From Mimachlamys varia (Eukaryota; Mollusca; Bivalvia; Pectinida; Pectinidae), in the NCBI GenBank assembly GCA_947623455.1, contig OX392535.1, positions 35,550,688 through 35,614,687 of the forward strand: a stretch of 64,000 nt of DNA. The letters are read 5' to 3'. Position numbers and translations under genes: made by a program. This document shows, one piece after another, positions 10,676-25,310 of this stretch; position 1 is the first letter of the stretch, and each line of letters starts with the position of its first letter. Below the pieces are notes generated by a model, which made no database searches, was not told the DNA's origin, and worked only from the letters and a program-made list of their open reading frames with translations.

Positions 10676-13600
10676 TTCATGAATGGCATTCCTCTTGCAC
10701 AATATTACCTCCAAAATCACACCGCTAAATGGTAACTGCTGTTAACTGCAAAAACTCCAAAATGGAATATCTCCTTACTGTGATACAGAACGAATAAACC
10801 TCAACTTTTCTGCATTGGATTGTCATAAGTTTCCAAGGCAACACAAGCGTTTTCATTGAAATTACATCTGCAGATTTTCTGAAGAATTTAGATATCTGTG
10901 GCAAGCCTGGCTTTGGGAGACAGGAGGAATGTACCTCAGGGGTGAGGGAAGGTCTCTAATTGAGATAATGAGCCACTTGGTTCCAGATACACGTGGTTTG
11001 TATCTCACAACTTCTCTGTTGTAGTGTATGAAGTAGTAGTAAGTAGCAATAGTGGAGTACTACCAGGAAAAAAAATCTCCCCCCTACACCACCTCGGCAG
11101 ACACCTATAATCAACGATCTCAGAAAAACATGTCAGAAATTCTTATTATTTCTGACATTTATCCTGGACGAAAGAAAAGCGAAAGTGACCAGTTACTGCG
11201 GTCAGTGTTTATCTAAGCCTGGTCAGTTTACCATCTGTAGTTAATCCGAGTAAACATGATCAGTGGCTACACAGACCAATATCATCTGTAGTTAATCCAG
11301 CCCAGTGTTATCATACACAACGAATTAGCATCCCTCTTGTTTTTCTCCTGTAGCAGACTATCATTATACCACAAATACCAAAGTGCTTTATAGTTTTCCT
11401 CCTGGTCAAAGTAAACTTGTCCCAATAAATCTTCGTACTGAGAATATGTCTTCGGTTGAAAACTATATCTGGAAATTTTTCATCTTTTAATTTTGCAGGG
11501 CTGCGTTTCCAGATTTTCCTCCTGGTAGTATCTCCGAACAAACGTTACACCACTGATTTCCACCAAGCTACTGTTTGTATATAGGTATATACCAGTAACA
11601 CAAATAGATCACAAAAACATGTGTTGGTGATGACTTCGGTCACACACACGTTAGTGAAGCCAGTATAGCACCTCTTAGTCTATTTCGGTGCATTACCAGT
11701 CGTAGATACGAAGATACGGATCCAACAACAATGAGTTCTTAATGAAGTACACTGCAAAATAACTGTAATTTCGTAGGACTGAAAGTTTACGAAGAAAGTT
11801 TTCCGTCAAGATTAGTCTGTAAGTGAGCTACGAAAAGACACTACACCCACCTTTGAAGAGACTTTCGCATACATCACTGTCCAGTTTTTTTCTTTGAGGA
11901 GACTTTTCCTGTGGGGGAGATATTTATTATAACCATTTGTCTAGGAGAGAAACACTGTATGATGGAGATGATATATGGATTCAGAGTGTAAGAATCTGCC
12001 CACAGGGTCTCTTGGCTGCAGATTTTTCTCTCCTGTTGCAGATGTTACTTCCACAAAGTCCTGGGGCCAGTCAGGACTAGAGATGTATGTCATAACCAGC
12101 CTGGCTAGATAAATAAATGTTTATACGTGTAGTTCTACAACACCTACAGTTGTAGGTATCACATAAATGTTTATGAATCCGATAATGACTTCCCTCCTTA
12201 TCGCCGTTTCTCAAAGTCAGCACAGTTGGTTACAAACCGTTAGAGAGAATCTTTTTAGCTTTCATATACTACTATGCACAGGAAATGTTTGATAGTACCA
12301 GCAGATGGAAATCTCATACACATATGAAAGAACTCAATCCTTTTTTTTAAAAATTCCAGATTACTTTTTTTTTCGTAAAAACTAAACATTTGTGTGAAGC
12401 ATGAAAATGCTCAAAACTGCTTAATAATAAAATGTTCTGCCTTTCTTTGTGTACAGACACCTGAAAAAGCAATTTCACAGTAGACTGAGAAATGCAACGG
12501 CTGCATGTGCTGTTATCTGTGCATATAATTTGTAAGATAGCACACATGTGCAGGGTTTTTGCATGGGCATTAACCTTTTTTCTCCAATATTCATAAAGTA
12601 AATCAACTTTCTCACAGAAATTTTATAAAAAATTATCAAGATCTCAATATGTCGACTAGCTTTTATCAAAACAGTGCATTTGGAGATATCATTTCATTAA
12701 AATTACAAAATGATTTTCTGAAGGATAGATTTAATTTTACTTTCTACGTGTGTTTGATTTAAAAATTCAAACTTTCCCAATGAGCTTTTACTCAGTCCTT
12801 TGTGCCTTCCGAAATTCCCCCACGGAACGCCTTAGGCAGCCGTGTACTGTTTAAGAAGCTATGATAATTTAAATCTGCTTGTGTCTGATAAGCCGTTGAG
12901 CCTCAAACTTGATGAGGTGATGCACCGAACTACAAAACCAGAATCCCTCCAATCTAAACAAGACGAGCTTGATTTTACAGCGTAAAACATCCACCATCTA
13001 CAATATGGCCGTGAGCAAATCTAAAATACACAGATACCTTCTCTCTTAAAGCTTGTTAGCAAACGTTTTTGTCTGTGATAAGTAAATCCATTCCCATCGT
13101 ATTACGTAGAACACTACTACATGTTGTTGTATAAGACATAAGACCGCGTTTCTCCATTGCCTTGGTGCAGTGTTACCACATGGACTTGTAAGACAATTTT
13201 CAGCAGAAAGTTTTACATTTTATGACTTTTTTCACAAACCTGATCAAGTGAATGTAAGATTTGGTGAGTTTACACAACTTGTATGTTACACCTCCAGATT
13301 GAAAAAGTCAGAAACACCAATCTTCCGATTTCCACCAAACCACACGAGAAAGATTGTAAAGTATCTTGCACTAAATTATCCAACACTTGTCGCACTGCCT
13401 TCTACGATAAAAAAAATACTGAAGTACAATTCTTTTAAGCAGATAATTGAATTGTCTTAATACTTCACAAGAGATTACAAATCCCAATAATCGTTTGTGT
13501 TCTTACCACAAAGAAAAAGAAGTTTTCTCACCATTTAGCAGTGTGATTTCCACAAATTAGTTTCTTCAATTTCAGCTTAATGAACAAGATTATCTTTCAG

Positions 13601-16600
13601 GATTTTGATGTATATATATTCCAATTATAATCAGTCAAGAGTAATTTAAAACCAATAGTTCTTCTTGTTTATAAATTTTGGTCCCTTGAAGCTTGATATT
13701 TATCCACACGTGTCTGCTATATATTCCAAATAAAATGGTATCAATATTGTCTTTGCTTATCAACTGCAACTCTATCAACTGCAACTCAACAATTGGTCAA
13801 AAAGTCTTTTGTAATGAATATGTATTTTTTTTTAAATCCTCTGAAAGTTTTCTGCTTGACGTTATAAGTAAATTTGTATATATAATCTACTTATTTTCTG
13901 CTCAACTTCAAAACGTTATGACATTTTTTACTCCGCAGCGTTGTCAATTAGCATCGCCTCGAGATCATGGACAGACATCGCGTCACTCTATACGCCGACT
14001 TCTATTCCGAACTTCATCCACACAGATTATATCACAGCCGCTCATCCGATATAGAACATAACAAAATACGGTTAATCTGTTTTTGTATTGCAGTGGGCGA
14101 TGAAAGAGTGGCAGAAAACACTCTAGGGACTGCGAGCTGTCACTGTTAACTTGATTAATATGCGACGATGGCCGACAAATTGCGGAGAGGAAACACAATA
14201 TGACAATGCCGTTATTACAAAGTGCCCCAACACTGGCACACCTTCGTGTGGAATTAATTCCTCCTAAACGATGGCGCACAATTCCCTCACAGTCAACGAG
14301 ACCTTGAGATTTTTTTTTTATATTCCGTGTCAAAACATCGGTCGAGTTGCTGTCTAAGTGCTGCTGAATTAAAAGGTGAATGATATTTTGTTCGAAACGT
14401 CTATGTCTACGAACGGAGACGAACCAACTAGCCGATGCTAGCAGCACATTAGTCCCCTAGACATATGGCACATAAAAAATATATATACCAATCCCCCGAA
14501 TAATGCATAATTGACTCCACATGGAGATCAAGTTCCAGACGGTTTAAATCCTGTTTTTTGTACGGGAAAAATTTCACCAATACATCAGTTGATACATAGG
14601 AAAGCAATTATCTCCCAAGTCACTGTCTGTATGGTTATGTCATATATTTCTCCAGGCGAACCTCGGGAATCGTCTCCCGATATTGTCTCCTCCGTAACAA
14701 ATCACACCATTAGTGATTACTTATCATTACTGGAAGGAATACATATTAACTTTAAGTCGCAATCATAGAAACATGTGAATTTCATAATAATAAAAAGATA
14801 AGTTATTAGTCTTAAAGTGCCCACATACAGTGAATCGAGGTTTTGAATTCACGAAACAAATTTATTCCAGGTTGAACATATTTCCCGACCAATGAATTTG
14901 GAGAATAAGTAATTCCTGAATTTACGATGAAACTTCCACTGAATTAAGAGTTATAAATGTTAATTGATCTTAATGTTTGTGTGATAGAATTACAGCAAAC
15001 CATCCGTGAATTCAGAATTTAGATCAGTCAAAAATGTGAGGAGGTAGCATCTGAAAGTAAGAAGTGTAGTTTGAGCATCCTTCAGGATGTGAAAACAGGT
15101 GAAAAATGACCCAGCTAGATCTAAATACTCACTATATAGGTGTGTTCACTGATAACTATATTACCTAAATCTCTAACCCTCCCACAGTCGAAAGAAAACC
15201 CAGCAGGATGGAGGCAAGCTTGAAAAGTATCAAAAATAGAACTCCATTGGTTTACAAGTTAATCTGAGAGTGGAATCAGAATTACTACATTTCGTACAAA
15301 CATACAGAAAACTTGGAATTGCACCGAATGGTTACTAGGAAGTCAAAGTAAAAACGAGCCGCTAGAATTAGGGTGTCCTGTGGCGGCTTGACAACTATCC
15401 CCAACTCTACAGGAAATGGGTACTGAGTTCGTCCAGATTCCAGGGGGGCAGAGATATCCCAAAAGCATTTTAAATGTGGCTTTTTGTGGCTGATATGTTA
15501 TCTGGTCATGATATGGGTCAGATAAGATTAGTCCGCCTACCACCTCCCCCCCCCCCAAAGGAACTCTTTTATTGCTACATATACTCTATTGGTGTACAGT
15601 ACACAAACCTCATCACTCTTAGCCCTTTATAGTCACACCTGTAGCTGAATTATAGGCCCATTACTGATAATACAGAACTTCTTAGGCTAATATATACATG
15701 TACATACATATGAAGTCCATTTTTTCCAATGATCATTATACAGAATGTAACTTATTATTTTCTGTAATCTCAGTCTGAATTCAAGGGTTATGAGGTGAAA
15801 TGATTTCTCTTAATGTATGTAGCAGACTCAAATTTCATCATTTCTTTTGTAAGTAAGCACTGTTAAAAACTTTAATTTTTTGGTGTGTGTTGGGAGGGGG
15901 GTGGATTAATCCCTGAAGCATTTTCAAACAAGTTGTTTGGGACTGATTTAACAGGTGAAAACATTTTTTTATTGTGCCTCTAGATCAGCATTAAAGATCA
16001 GAAATGTTAATTTTTTTCTGTTTTACATCATGCTTGTCAATTTCAGAAAAAAGATCCAATGATGCCTCTTGAGGACTTTAGAGGTAGCAAATCAATTTCT
16101 GATCATTCACATACATCTATCTGGTTTCTAACATTTCTGGAATGAAATCAAACAACCATTATACAAATCAGATTCATTCAGGACTTCTCCAAAGCAACAG
16201 CCTTCAAGAAACCATTTATATTCTCTGCATAAACACTCTTACACAAGTCATGTAATTAATTAAATCAATATGTTCATGTTTTCTCTTACAATAGATGAAT
16301 GAGGGATAGGAAGATATAAAGGGCACAGATACAGATCAAACTTGTATGAACTCCAGTCATATAGTACCCACAAAGAGTTGCTGATGCTGAAAAGTGATAT
16401 GTATACAGTTAAACCTAATCCACCAATCTAATATACTGGATGCCTTTAACAGAAAAATTCTTTCACCATCTAGGAACCGTTAGAACTGGGTCGATATGGA
16501 TGTCAAACAGTACAGAAAAAAATCTAAGAGGGAGGCACATTGGGGTTAGATTCTCAAAAAAGTGGTGGAGGTTTTTGATAAAGAAAAGATGATCCCTCTT

Positions 16601-18276
16601 TTTTGTACCTCTAAAGCTGGTGTGTGATCTTTTAAGTTCAGCAGTAAGTTGGAAACTAGAAAAGAAGTATATCTGAAGTTATCTGTTGTACAGAAGGAAC
16701 TGATCACAGGTCTAAGATACGCCTGTAGTTTTTACATCCCTCTTCCCTTGGTTCCACTATGTTTCTGTGGAGTCAGATGGGATATACATGTACATACATG
16801 TACGATACCTGTAGTCTATCATATATATATATAGTACTAATTAATACAGGAATGTAAATGAAAAATAAACTGTTTTTTCAGGTTAACAGCCTAACAGGGA
16901 ATAAAAGCATAGTAAGAAGGGGTCTTAACGAATTTTTTTTCAAAAACTTCCTAAATAACATATTGCTAAGGTTTGCAAATTTTCTTAAACACATCATTAC
17001 ATGTCAATAACTGTAAGTTTATATAACGTTCATCATATCACATACTGTTTTAATCACAGACCTACATGGAACCCTGGAGTTATCTCCCTTATTTCATCAA
17101 CCACTCTACCAAAGGTGTAGGAAACGTTCAAATAACCCATTACTGCCTCATCAATCTGGGAACACATGCCTCTAGCTCTACAACATCCGAGCAGTGAACA
17201 AATCTCACATCTTTAAGGTCGGTAATACTTTCCTTATCAGAAACGCCCATCTTAGTTTTTTTTTAACAGACAGTCGAGAACTGGTGTTTTAATATGGGAT
17301 GATCCAAAAATAGGGCAACTGAAAACTTAAAAGCCTGGTTAGATTTGTGGAGGAAAATGCAAAAAAAATTAAATGAGGATCGATGCTATACATTTATTAA
17401 AATAGCAGAATTTTTTTCTTTTTTCATGCCCAGACTTATATGCAGAATTTCAGCCTGTCTACTTTTTAATGGCTAACAAAGTAATCATGACAAACTACGA
17501 TACAATTATACTTGGCCATTTTTTTTCTGCATTTGGAAATATTTAGATTACTACTGACAAGGCATGCTTATAGAAAGTCAGGTAAATAACAGAGTAAGCT
17601 TAAGGCTAGAGTTAATTTGCAGCAAGGTGATCTGATTGTCAGATGTTTTACAGGAAACATACAAGACGGAGATGTCTTAAGTTCCCAACCTCTTGGGCAT
17701 TCAGAGAGTCAGGCAGGAACCTTTAAATTGAGACTTCCTAGCTATTGAACATAATGGAAAACTGATAAAATGACATTAACTAAACCTACATTCAATAAGT
17801 ATAGGAAAGTTAAAGAAAACTAAACCATTTTCCTTCATTCAATAATTATAAGTAGAAAAGCCAAAGAAAACTACAAAAAATGTCTTCTTAATTAAACTTA
17901 TTAATTTTAATCAATGTATAGAAAACCCGAGTCAGTCGGGCACCTCTAAGTAAAGAACTTGTAGATGTTTATTTGTTGCTTTTGACATATATGAACATCT
18001 AGACCAAGTTTTTTTTAGAAGTCCTTCTTAATTAACTTATAATCATAAGGGTTGTACCATTTAAATGATATATATGTTCTTCATTTACCTTTACTATATA
18101 ATATATTTAGCAGAAAAGTATACAAGCTGTTCAATTTCTTAAGTGCACAGGTATTACTATTTTAGGCTGACTTTTTATTGTTGTCTTCTAGAAAATTCTA
18201 TGTGCAGTTTCATATTTCAAATCAAACTATATCTGACGTTTGAAACAAGATCTATCTGCTTATATTCACCTCTGCA

Positions 18277-18375
18277 AACTAACATCCAGATCAGCAAATT
18301 AAAAGTGATTAATATACCAGTAAGTTGAAATAACTTATTTCACAATTGTTGTGAAATAAACACAGTTTATTCCAA
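18277..18375 (+). mobile_element. SINE 3' fragment
   Basis: Contains AACATCCAGATC, AAGTGATTAATATA and TTATTTCACAATTGTTGTG, matching the 3' part of the SINE at 20668-20915. The head is missing. Confidence 0.6.
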
Positions 18376-19028
18376 GTAACTTAATATTCACTAATCCATC
18401 TTAATGGCCATGGTACAACACAGGCCAGGGTCTAATACAGATGGCAACTGTGTAGAATACCAATGCAAGATGTCCTATGAACGCTGTCTTGATGAAAGGT
18501 GAGTGTGCTATTCACTGCACCATCTCACCACCTTACACTTGATCTTTTAATATTTAAGCTAGTTCAGTGGATTTCAATGCAAATATTGACATGGGCCCGT
18601 ATTCATGAAACTGTTCTCATGCTCAAGCAAGGATTCTGTGCTCAAGCCAGCTTTCTTGAAACTGACCTGAATCACGTCAAAGAGTCAAAAAGTAATAGTA
18701 AATGTTGAAAACAGCTTTCAACTTAATGCCTTTTCAACTCTTTACCAAAACTTTGACAAATTTAGATTTTTTTAATAATTTAAAGCCATAACAAGAAATA
18801 AGGCTTGAGCACAGAATCCATGCTTGAGCATGAGACTGGTTTCATGAATACTAGCCATGGCCTCGACCACTGTTGCAGCTGCAAAAGCAAAAAATACTTT
18901 GGTTCTGCTTTTAGTGAACTTTAGATTATATAGTTGAAGGCGAGACAAAAACAGATTGTACAGCCAAGCAATGATCATTTAAACTGAATAACTGTAAATC
19001 ATCTGTACAAAAAAAACATATCACACAC

Positions 19029-19426
19029 CAGTGTTTTTCCTGGGTATTTTGGGAAAAATTCAATTTGCCAAATTGGGAAAAAAATTAGCGCGAACAGGTA
19101 ATAAATTGGGAAAAATTAAAACCCAACCACACTCATTAAATGTTCCAATTTTACAGTGTATCATTTAGCTTTATGGTATGGTAAACAATGAAAACAAAGA
19201 ACTGGGAGTTACATGGTGAGTCGAGTCCGAGTCACAGATCACTCACTGATATTTCTTTTAATGATTTTTCATTCATTATAACATCATGTGCATGTCCTAT
19301 TTTTCCGGATTTTGAAAAGTCGTAATAATTGGGAATTTTCAAGTTGATTTTGGGAAAAACAACACTAAAACGCATTTGGAATGGGGTCGTTTGGCGTACC
19401 CAGTTATATAGGCAGGAAAAACACTG
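19029..19426. mobile_element. hAT5-like MITE, CAGTGTTTTTCCTG ends, 5-bp duplication
   Basis: Starts CAGTGTTTTTCCTG and ends CAGGAAAAACACTG, a perfect 14-base inverted repeat, flanked by CACAC on both sides (19024-19028 and 19427-19431). The interior repeats 'TTGGGAAAAA' phrases. It is non-coding. Confidence 0.75.
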
Positions 19427-19997
19427 CACACATATAAAAACTGTCACTATAAATATACAACTCACACGTCCCCTACCACTTTGACTCCCGGGGATGACCC
19501 AACATGTGTGTAAAAGTAAATATTTTGGGGGCCATTTTCTGTTTAAGGGCCGGTGATAAACCTGGGTGAAGAACACTTCAAGACTCTCAAGTGCCTACAT
19601 ACCCAGATCTAAACCCATTTAGCCCCGTCAATATATCAAGCAAATATGATCCTAGTATGGAACCTTACTGTACAAACATGATTATCAAGTCAAACAGATT
19701 AAGCTGATCACACAACGATCAGACCAATTGTTAATGTTTATATGTTTTGAGCTTTGTGATATCATGAAAGTTCTTCAAAGGAAAACAAGACAGATTGTTT
19801 TTGACCTCCATAAATTATAATATTAGCAGACAAATTATTTTCAAGGAAAATTGAGACAGGTAATTCCTCTATAGGTTCTGCAGAATCATGATTACCTACA
19901 AATTGTACCTGCCTTGGATGCCTGCTATAAACTAGAACTGTCCTCCGGGGGCCAACTCATACCCCACGCCCACTTAAAGTTAATTGTACAACAAATC

Positions 19998-20330
19998 AGG
20001 AGCACATCTTCATACTGTACTGTCTATTCCCGCAATATTTTAAAAAGATCTGTTGAAAACCGAGCGAATGCATAGCCGGACAAAATTGTGGTCATTTTTT
20101 ATATAAAAAGAGGAATAACTTTCTGAAAAAGGGTTGAAAATCAAATTTACTTCTGGGGGCACATCTTCATACTGTACTGTCTATTCCCAAAATTTTTCAA
20201 AAAGATCCCTTGAAAACTGAGCGAATGCATAGCCGGACAAAATTGTGTCTACAGACAGACAGACGGACGGATGGACGGAAAACCTGATTCCAGTATACCC
20301 CCCTAACTTCATTGCCGGGGGTACAATTAA
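19998..20330. repeat. Dispersed repeat with internal 150 bp duplication
   Basis: The phrase CACATCTTCATACTGTACTG followed by TTGAAAACNGAGCGAATGCATAGCCGG occurs twice about 155 bases apart, then an ACAGACAGACGGACGGATGG stretch and GCCGGGGGTACAAT. This looks like an interspersed repeat, not a gene. Confidence 0.55.
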
Positions 20331-20667
20331 TGATGATCAGAATCCTAAGTTTGGAAAGACCCTTGGGGTGGGGTATGCCCAAGGGCAGTTTCTGAAATCC
20401 TGATACACAGATATCTCTTAATAAAAAAATGAACGGAATAGCATATGAAGTGGTAACCATAGTGTGAAAAGAAAATGTGACTATAAGCGAAACGTGACAT
20501 TAAAAGGTATGATAGTAAATGAAAGATGTGTGATATTAAAAGGAATGTTTTATATATATATCACCTGGAGATTTTTCGTATCGCAAAGAAACATATAGGA
20601 AAATTTTAATTGTTAGAAAATGTTAACACTTGGCTGAATCAAAACCACTTCCAAATGCAAGTTCACA

Positions 20668-20915
20668 GAACAGGTGGACGGGTGGTGCACTGGATAGTGC
20701 ACTTGCCTTTCACCAAGGCGGCCGGGGTTCGATTCCTGACTGGACGTGAAAAGGTATGGGGTCACCTACCCGACCACATAAGTTTTCTCTGGGTACTCTG
20801 GGTTTCCTCCCACAATTAGACCCATCGCGCGCTAACATCCGGGCCAACAGAAGTGATTAATATAAGTTGTATAACTTGTTTCATAATTGTTGTAAAATAA
20901 ATAAAGTGTAAATTA
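20668..20915 (+). mobile_element. tRNA-derived SINE with Arg-like head
   Basis: A box A-like GGTGCACTGGATAGTGCAC and a perfect box B GGGTTCGATTCC are followed by the core TTTTCTCTGGGTACTCTGGG and TTCCTCCCAC, then a 3' region ending in an AAATAAATAAAG tail. It shares its core with the SINEs at 6.9 and 22.8 kb but has another tRNA head. Confidence 0.85.
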
Positions 20916-21624
20916 TTATTATCACAGAAAAGACTGGCTTGTGTCCATGGGTTTATCACGTACTGGGTGATAGAAGGTTTTTTTCTATCCAACAATACTT
21001 CTCAAATGAGAAGAATGCAGCAACAATGTATACACTGATCAACATATCTAAGTCGTCAAGTAGTTAAACAAAATACCTCAAAACTAAAATAGATATTAGC
21101 AGCTATAAATAAAAGCCTCTTTTTTGTCGAAAATTTAAAAAGTATGTTTATTTTTACAGTCTGATATATATTTAGAACACATACATATCCATACATATTA
21201 ACTAATACCTTACAGTTTTAGCAAAAGGCCAATAGTATAGATATGCTTAAACCAAGGAAACATGATTTCAGACATTCGTTATCTCATAGAGGCATCTGGA
21301 GAAACCATTCCGTACCACTGCAGGGCTACCAGAGATATGTACGGTGCCAAGTCTGGGTTGACCCCACATAACTCTTCTACCTAAATATCCCTGCTGTGTT
21401 TCTCCACGACAGTGATAATCACTTCTTCAGTCATCAGGAGATATATATTCACAAATATAAATAGTCAGTACAAGATACTCAAGGACAAATACTAAAGTGT
21501 ATTGATGTACTATCTATATACACTTTATAGAACCCATTTTTAAGTCACTTTTGACTTTTTATTTGATTTTTCAGAATATAAATGTTACAGATGTCTGAAG
21601 TTAACTTTTAACAAAATGTCAACT

Positions 21625-22120
21625 AATGAAACTATTTCCCTTCACTATTACAAGTTATGAAGCTATTTCCATCAATATTTTAATTTATGAAGCTATTTCC
21701 ATCAATATTTCAACTTATGAAGTTATTTCCCTATCAATATTTCAATTTATGAAGCTATTTTCCATCAATATTTCAACCTATGAAGCTATTTTCCCAACAA
21801 TATTTCATTTTATGAGGCTATTTTCCCATCAATATTTCAAAATATGAAGCTATTTTCCATCAATATTTCAACCTATAATTCTATTTCCCTCAATATTTCA
21901 ACTTATAAAAGTTATTTCCCTATCAATATTTCAATTTATGAAGCTATTTTCCATCAATATTTCAACTTATGAAGCTTTTTCCCACCAATATTTTACCTTG
22001 TCTTAAGAAATATGTCATCAGTATTTCGACTTATATGAAGCTATTTTCCTATCAATATTTCAACTTATGAAGCTATTTTCCACCATTGCTTCAACTTATT
22101 AATGAAGCAATCTATTTTCA
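21625..22120 (+). repeat. Minisatellite, ~29-30 bp unit, about 16 diverged copies
   Basis: The unit TATGAAGCTATTTCCATCAA plus TATTTCAACT repeats with much divergence, which keeps one plus frame open for 73 codons by chance. Confidence 0.9.
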
Positions 22121-22780
22121 ATATTTCTACTTATAAAGCAATCTCCGATTAAGATTTCAATTACATTCTTAATTAATAACAGATTGTTTCATTCATACCG
22201 GACAGTCATTTTATGATTTATCTTAAACAAATTGAAGGAAGTCAAATCAACACTATAAGAATCAATGTTAATACTTCATAATCCATACTACTATTTTATG
22301 TTGCTTCAATTCAGTTAATTGCTGACTTATGGACAAGAATTTTATTTTCAGTTTAACTTAATGCAGGTGACCTACATGTATATAAAAGGCAGGATTCATC
22401 TTGACATCCTAAAATGGCGGCTTGGAAGACTTCTCTAAACTTTTTCTAACGTTCATATTAAAGAATGGCCCTACAGTATGTTTGTTGAAATTATACATAA
22501 ATTAAATTTTGTGCTGATGATTCGACGTTTTCTGGACTTGTGCGATGTGAATTTTATCAGCCTACACCCCACTTTGCATCACTACCAGAAACTTTTCCTG
22601 CTTTATATATATTCTGCAGCTAATGTACTAATTGTCAAGCTCTGAGGAAGAAAGCGCAAGACACTGAGTCATGCATTGACAAACTAAGAAACAGTCTTAA
22701 TTACAATAAAAATTCCTTCAAATTGTAGCTACATCTATTTAAAGATCACTTAACAAACTGGTGAGACAAGCAAGTTTAAA

Positions 22781-23012
22781 GGGGCAACGTTGGCCGAGTA
22801 GTTAAGGTGTTCTGACATTCTACCACTAGCCCTAGGCCTCCACCTCTGGGTGCAAGTTCAAATCTCACGTGGGGCAGTTGCCAGGTACTGACCGTAGGTC
22901 GGTGGTTTTTCACTGGGTACTCCAGTTTTCCTCCACACCTTCAAATTCAATATCTGGTGCATCCTTAAATGACCCTGGCTTTTAACAGGACGTAAAACAA
23001 ACCAAACCAAAC
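22781..23012 (+). mobile_element. tRNA-derived SINE, plus orientation
   Basis: Head TTGGCCGAGTAGTTAAGGTG (box A) and TGCAAGTTCAAATCTC (box B-like), core ACTGGGTACTCCAGTTTTCC, then ATGACCCTGGCTTTTAACAG and an AAACCAAACCAAAC tail. It is the plus copy of the family at 6888-7106. Confidence 0.88.
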
Positions 23013-25139
23013 AAGAAAGTTTTGGAGATAGGTCATTTTGTCATTTAGGTCAATGTCAAGTCATTGGCAAGCATAACTTAAGGGGGTATGCTACATGTCC
23101 TATTTATCTCCCTTAGTTGCACTTTTTTAAATAAAGATAAACAAAAATAATTAATACACAACACCATTGATAACACATGTCACAGGGGTTTTAAGGCATA
23201 ACTCTTCTGGAAATGAGATGTGTCACAATATTAAGTCCTTAATAAGTAAAAATTAAAATACTGTACAGTCAAAATGAAATACATTAAACAGTTTTTGACA
23301 ACGTTCCAGGACAATCATTTTTAAGCACTTCTTTTAGTTCTTTTGCATATATCGGTGACTTAAGCATATCAAAAATATTGTAATGAATTTGAAAACTTAA
23401 AATCAAGGTGATAACAACCTGACATATATAAAGGTGACAATCATATTATGCAAAACTTGTCCATTTCATGTTTGAACTGAACAAATCTGAATTAATTTTG
23501 CATAAACATTTAATGTCGGTACTGTTTAAACCATGAATGATGCTAATTTTGACCTACTTTTTCAGAATAACACTGAAGCTTGTCATTTCATGCACACATA
23601 TTGTACCGCCAGATTGAACTTCAGCCTATGACTTGCCTCACAAAATGTGTTAAAACAATGCTCAATCATGTCCATGCATAATCTACATATCAAAATTCAA
23701 GAAGAAAGGTTATTTATTTTATACATCCAAAATATTTACCTTATATTACGAAGTTTTACTAAATATTTGTAGCCACCTACCTTAGAATAATCCTAAACAT
23801 GTCCTGTGGTCTCCGCTTAGATCCTAAACGACCTCATTTCACCAAACAACTATACACCTCTAGCAGTTCAAATTAATTTAGACTCATGTAAATAAATATC
23901 CAATATAGATGATAGTGACACTGATAACAGGACATGGTATGTGGTCTATGTGTCATCCAACGAAGCGCCAATATACAAACACGCACAGTCCCTGTATATA
24001 AACAAAAATACCTCCGACCTGCGAGTATGTACTTACAATTCCATCCCACATCTAGATCTCTCCACCTTTTTTTTCTGTTTCTTCAATTATGTGGAAATGA
24101 CAACACCAGAGTTGTATGTCCAGTATAAAATTCCATGATGAGATGTTACAGTCAATATATGCATGACCGAACTTTCGTTCTGTATCCGTTTCACATTATA
24201 AACCTAAGGGGCGTGTTCAACCATGCATGTGAAAATGTTCTTATTTCTTCCTCGATGAAATCAGCAGATCCATAGCATCATTTTTTTTTTTATATATGAA
24301 CACATGCTCTTATATACATATATATATATAACTTATCAATAATAGATCTTTTTCATTGTACAGTTACAAAGTACCAAGCAAAATCAGGAACATGTATACA
24401 CAAAGCCAAGTCAAACATTCCAGCTACATAGTATATAATCTTAATCTACCTCAACTACATCCACAAGCTAATGGACTTCATGAACTACAGCATTGTAGGT
24501 TATAGGTATATACACAAAAAGCCTGGAAGAAAGTTAGTATTCAAATCAATTAACCGAGGCCTCCTCAGCATGCCAACATACACTAAATTATGAAATCTTT
24601 CTTGAGTAATAACAGGTACATTCTCTTTAAAACTTCACAACAGGTGACCGGTCCAGAGGAGCGAAATGTTGATTACCATGACGTAAAAAAACAATTAAGA
24701 GTTATAAGTTCTGTTCTGACAAAAATAACCAAGCTACAATAACATCTACAGGTCCATATCACATTAACATTGATCATAGCCATAGTGTTGGAAACAATTT
24801 CTCAATAACGGATTTTAAATACCAAATTAACAAAACTATATGATATGAACACCTTCAGTTTTGAATATCTTTCAATTATACAAACTTACCTAAACTTTCT
24901 TAGGTTCAAAGTACATGTAGTATTCATTGCCTTGTCAATTTAAGCAGTCACAACTAAAATCAAAACTATTTACTCCAGCTTAATCAAAGTATTTCCAAAT
25001 ATTTTTTTTTACGTTAACCTCCAAATTCTTTGAAAGTACAAATATTAAGTACATGATGACGAGTACATTTTATGATTAACTGTCCTAAACATATACAGGA
25101 TACATATTAGTGCTGTGCTATACTAAATGCATGCTAGCA

Positions 25140-25310
25140 AAATAACAACCCTTTTCCCCTGTGCAATGAGAGATTAACAATGGTTACCGTAAATATGTAA
25201 ATTATAATATAAATATTAATAAATATGCAAATTAACATGGTTAATATTCATTAAAATGTCAATTACATGATATTTTTTTTTTTCAAATAACTTGTCTTTG
25301 AATATGAAAA
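25140..25310. repeat. Diverged duplicate A
   Basis: AATAACAACCCTTTTCCCC, AATGAGAGATTAACA, TGGTTACC, AATATGCAAATTAA and AATTACATGATA occur in the same order here and at 27368-27525. It is a dispersed or duplicated element of about 160 bases; no ends are defined. Confidence 0.65.

Noticed and set aside
13170..13460. 96-codon plus-strand open frame
   Set aside because: AT-rich, no homology recognised, no splice or promoter context.
13983..14447. 154-codon minus-strand open frame in a CpG-richer zone
   Set aside because: No recognisable domain; a passing resemblance to mariner transposase motifs did not hold beyond a few residues.
17080..17180. Possible minus-strand exon reading IDEAVMGYLNVSYTFGRVV
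   Set aside because: It overlaps a GGGAGATAACTC-type dispersed motif, has no partner exon, and its splice sites are weak.
20668..20740. Functional tRNA-Arg gene
   Set aside because: Good A and B boxes but no proper acceptor stem, and a SINE core and tail follow directly.
22410..22447. AAAATGGCGGC motif as a YY1-type start of a gene
   Set aside because: The following frame stops after eleven codons with no donor; a motif alone is not enough.
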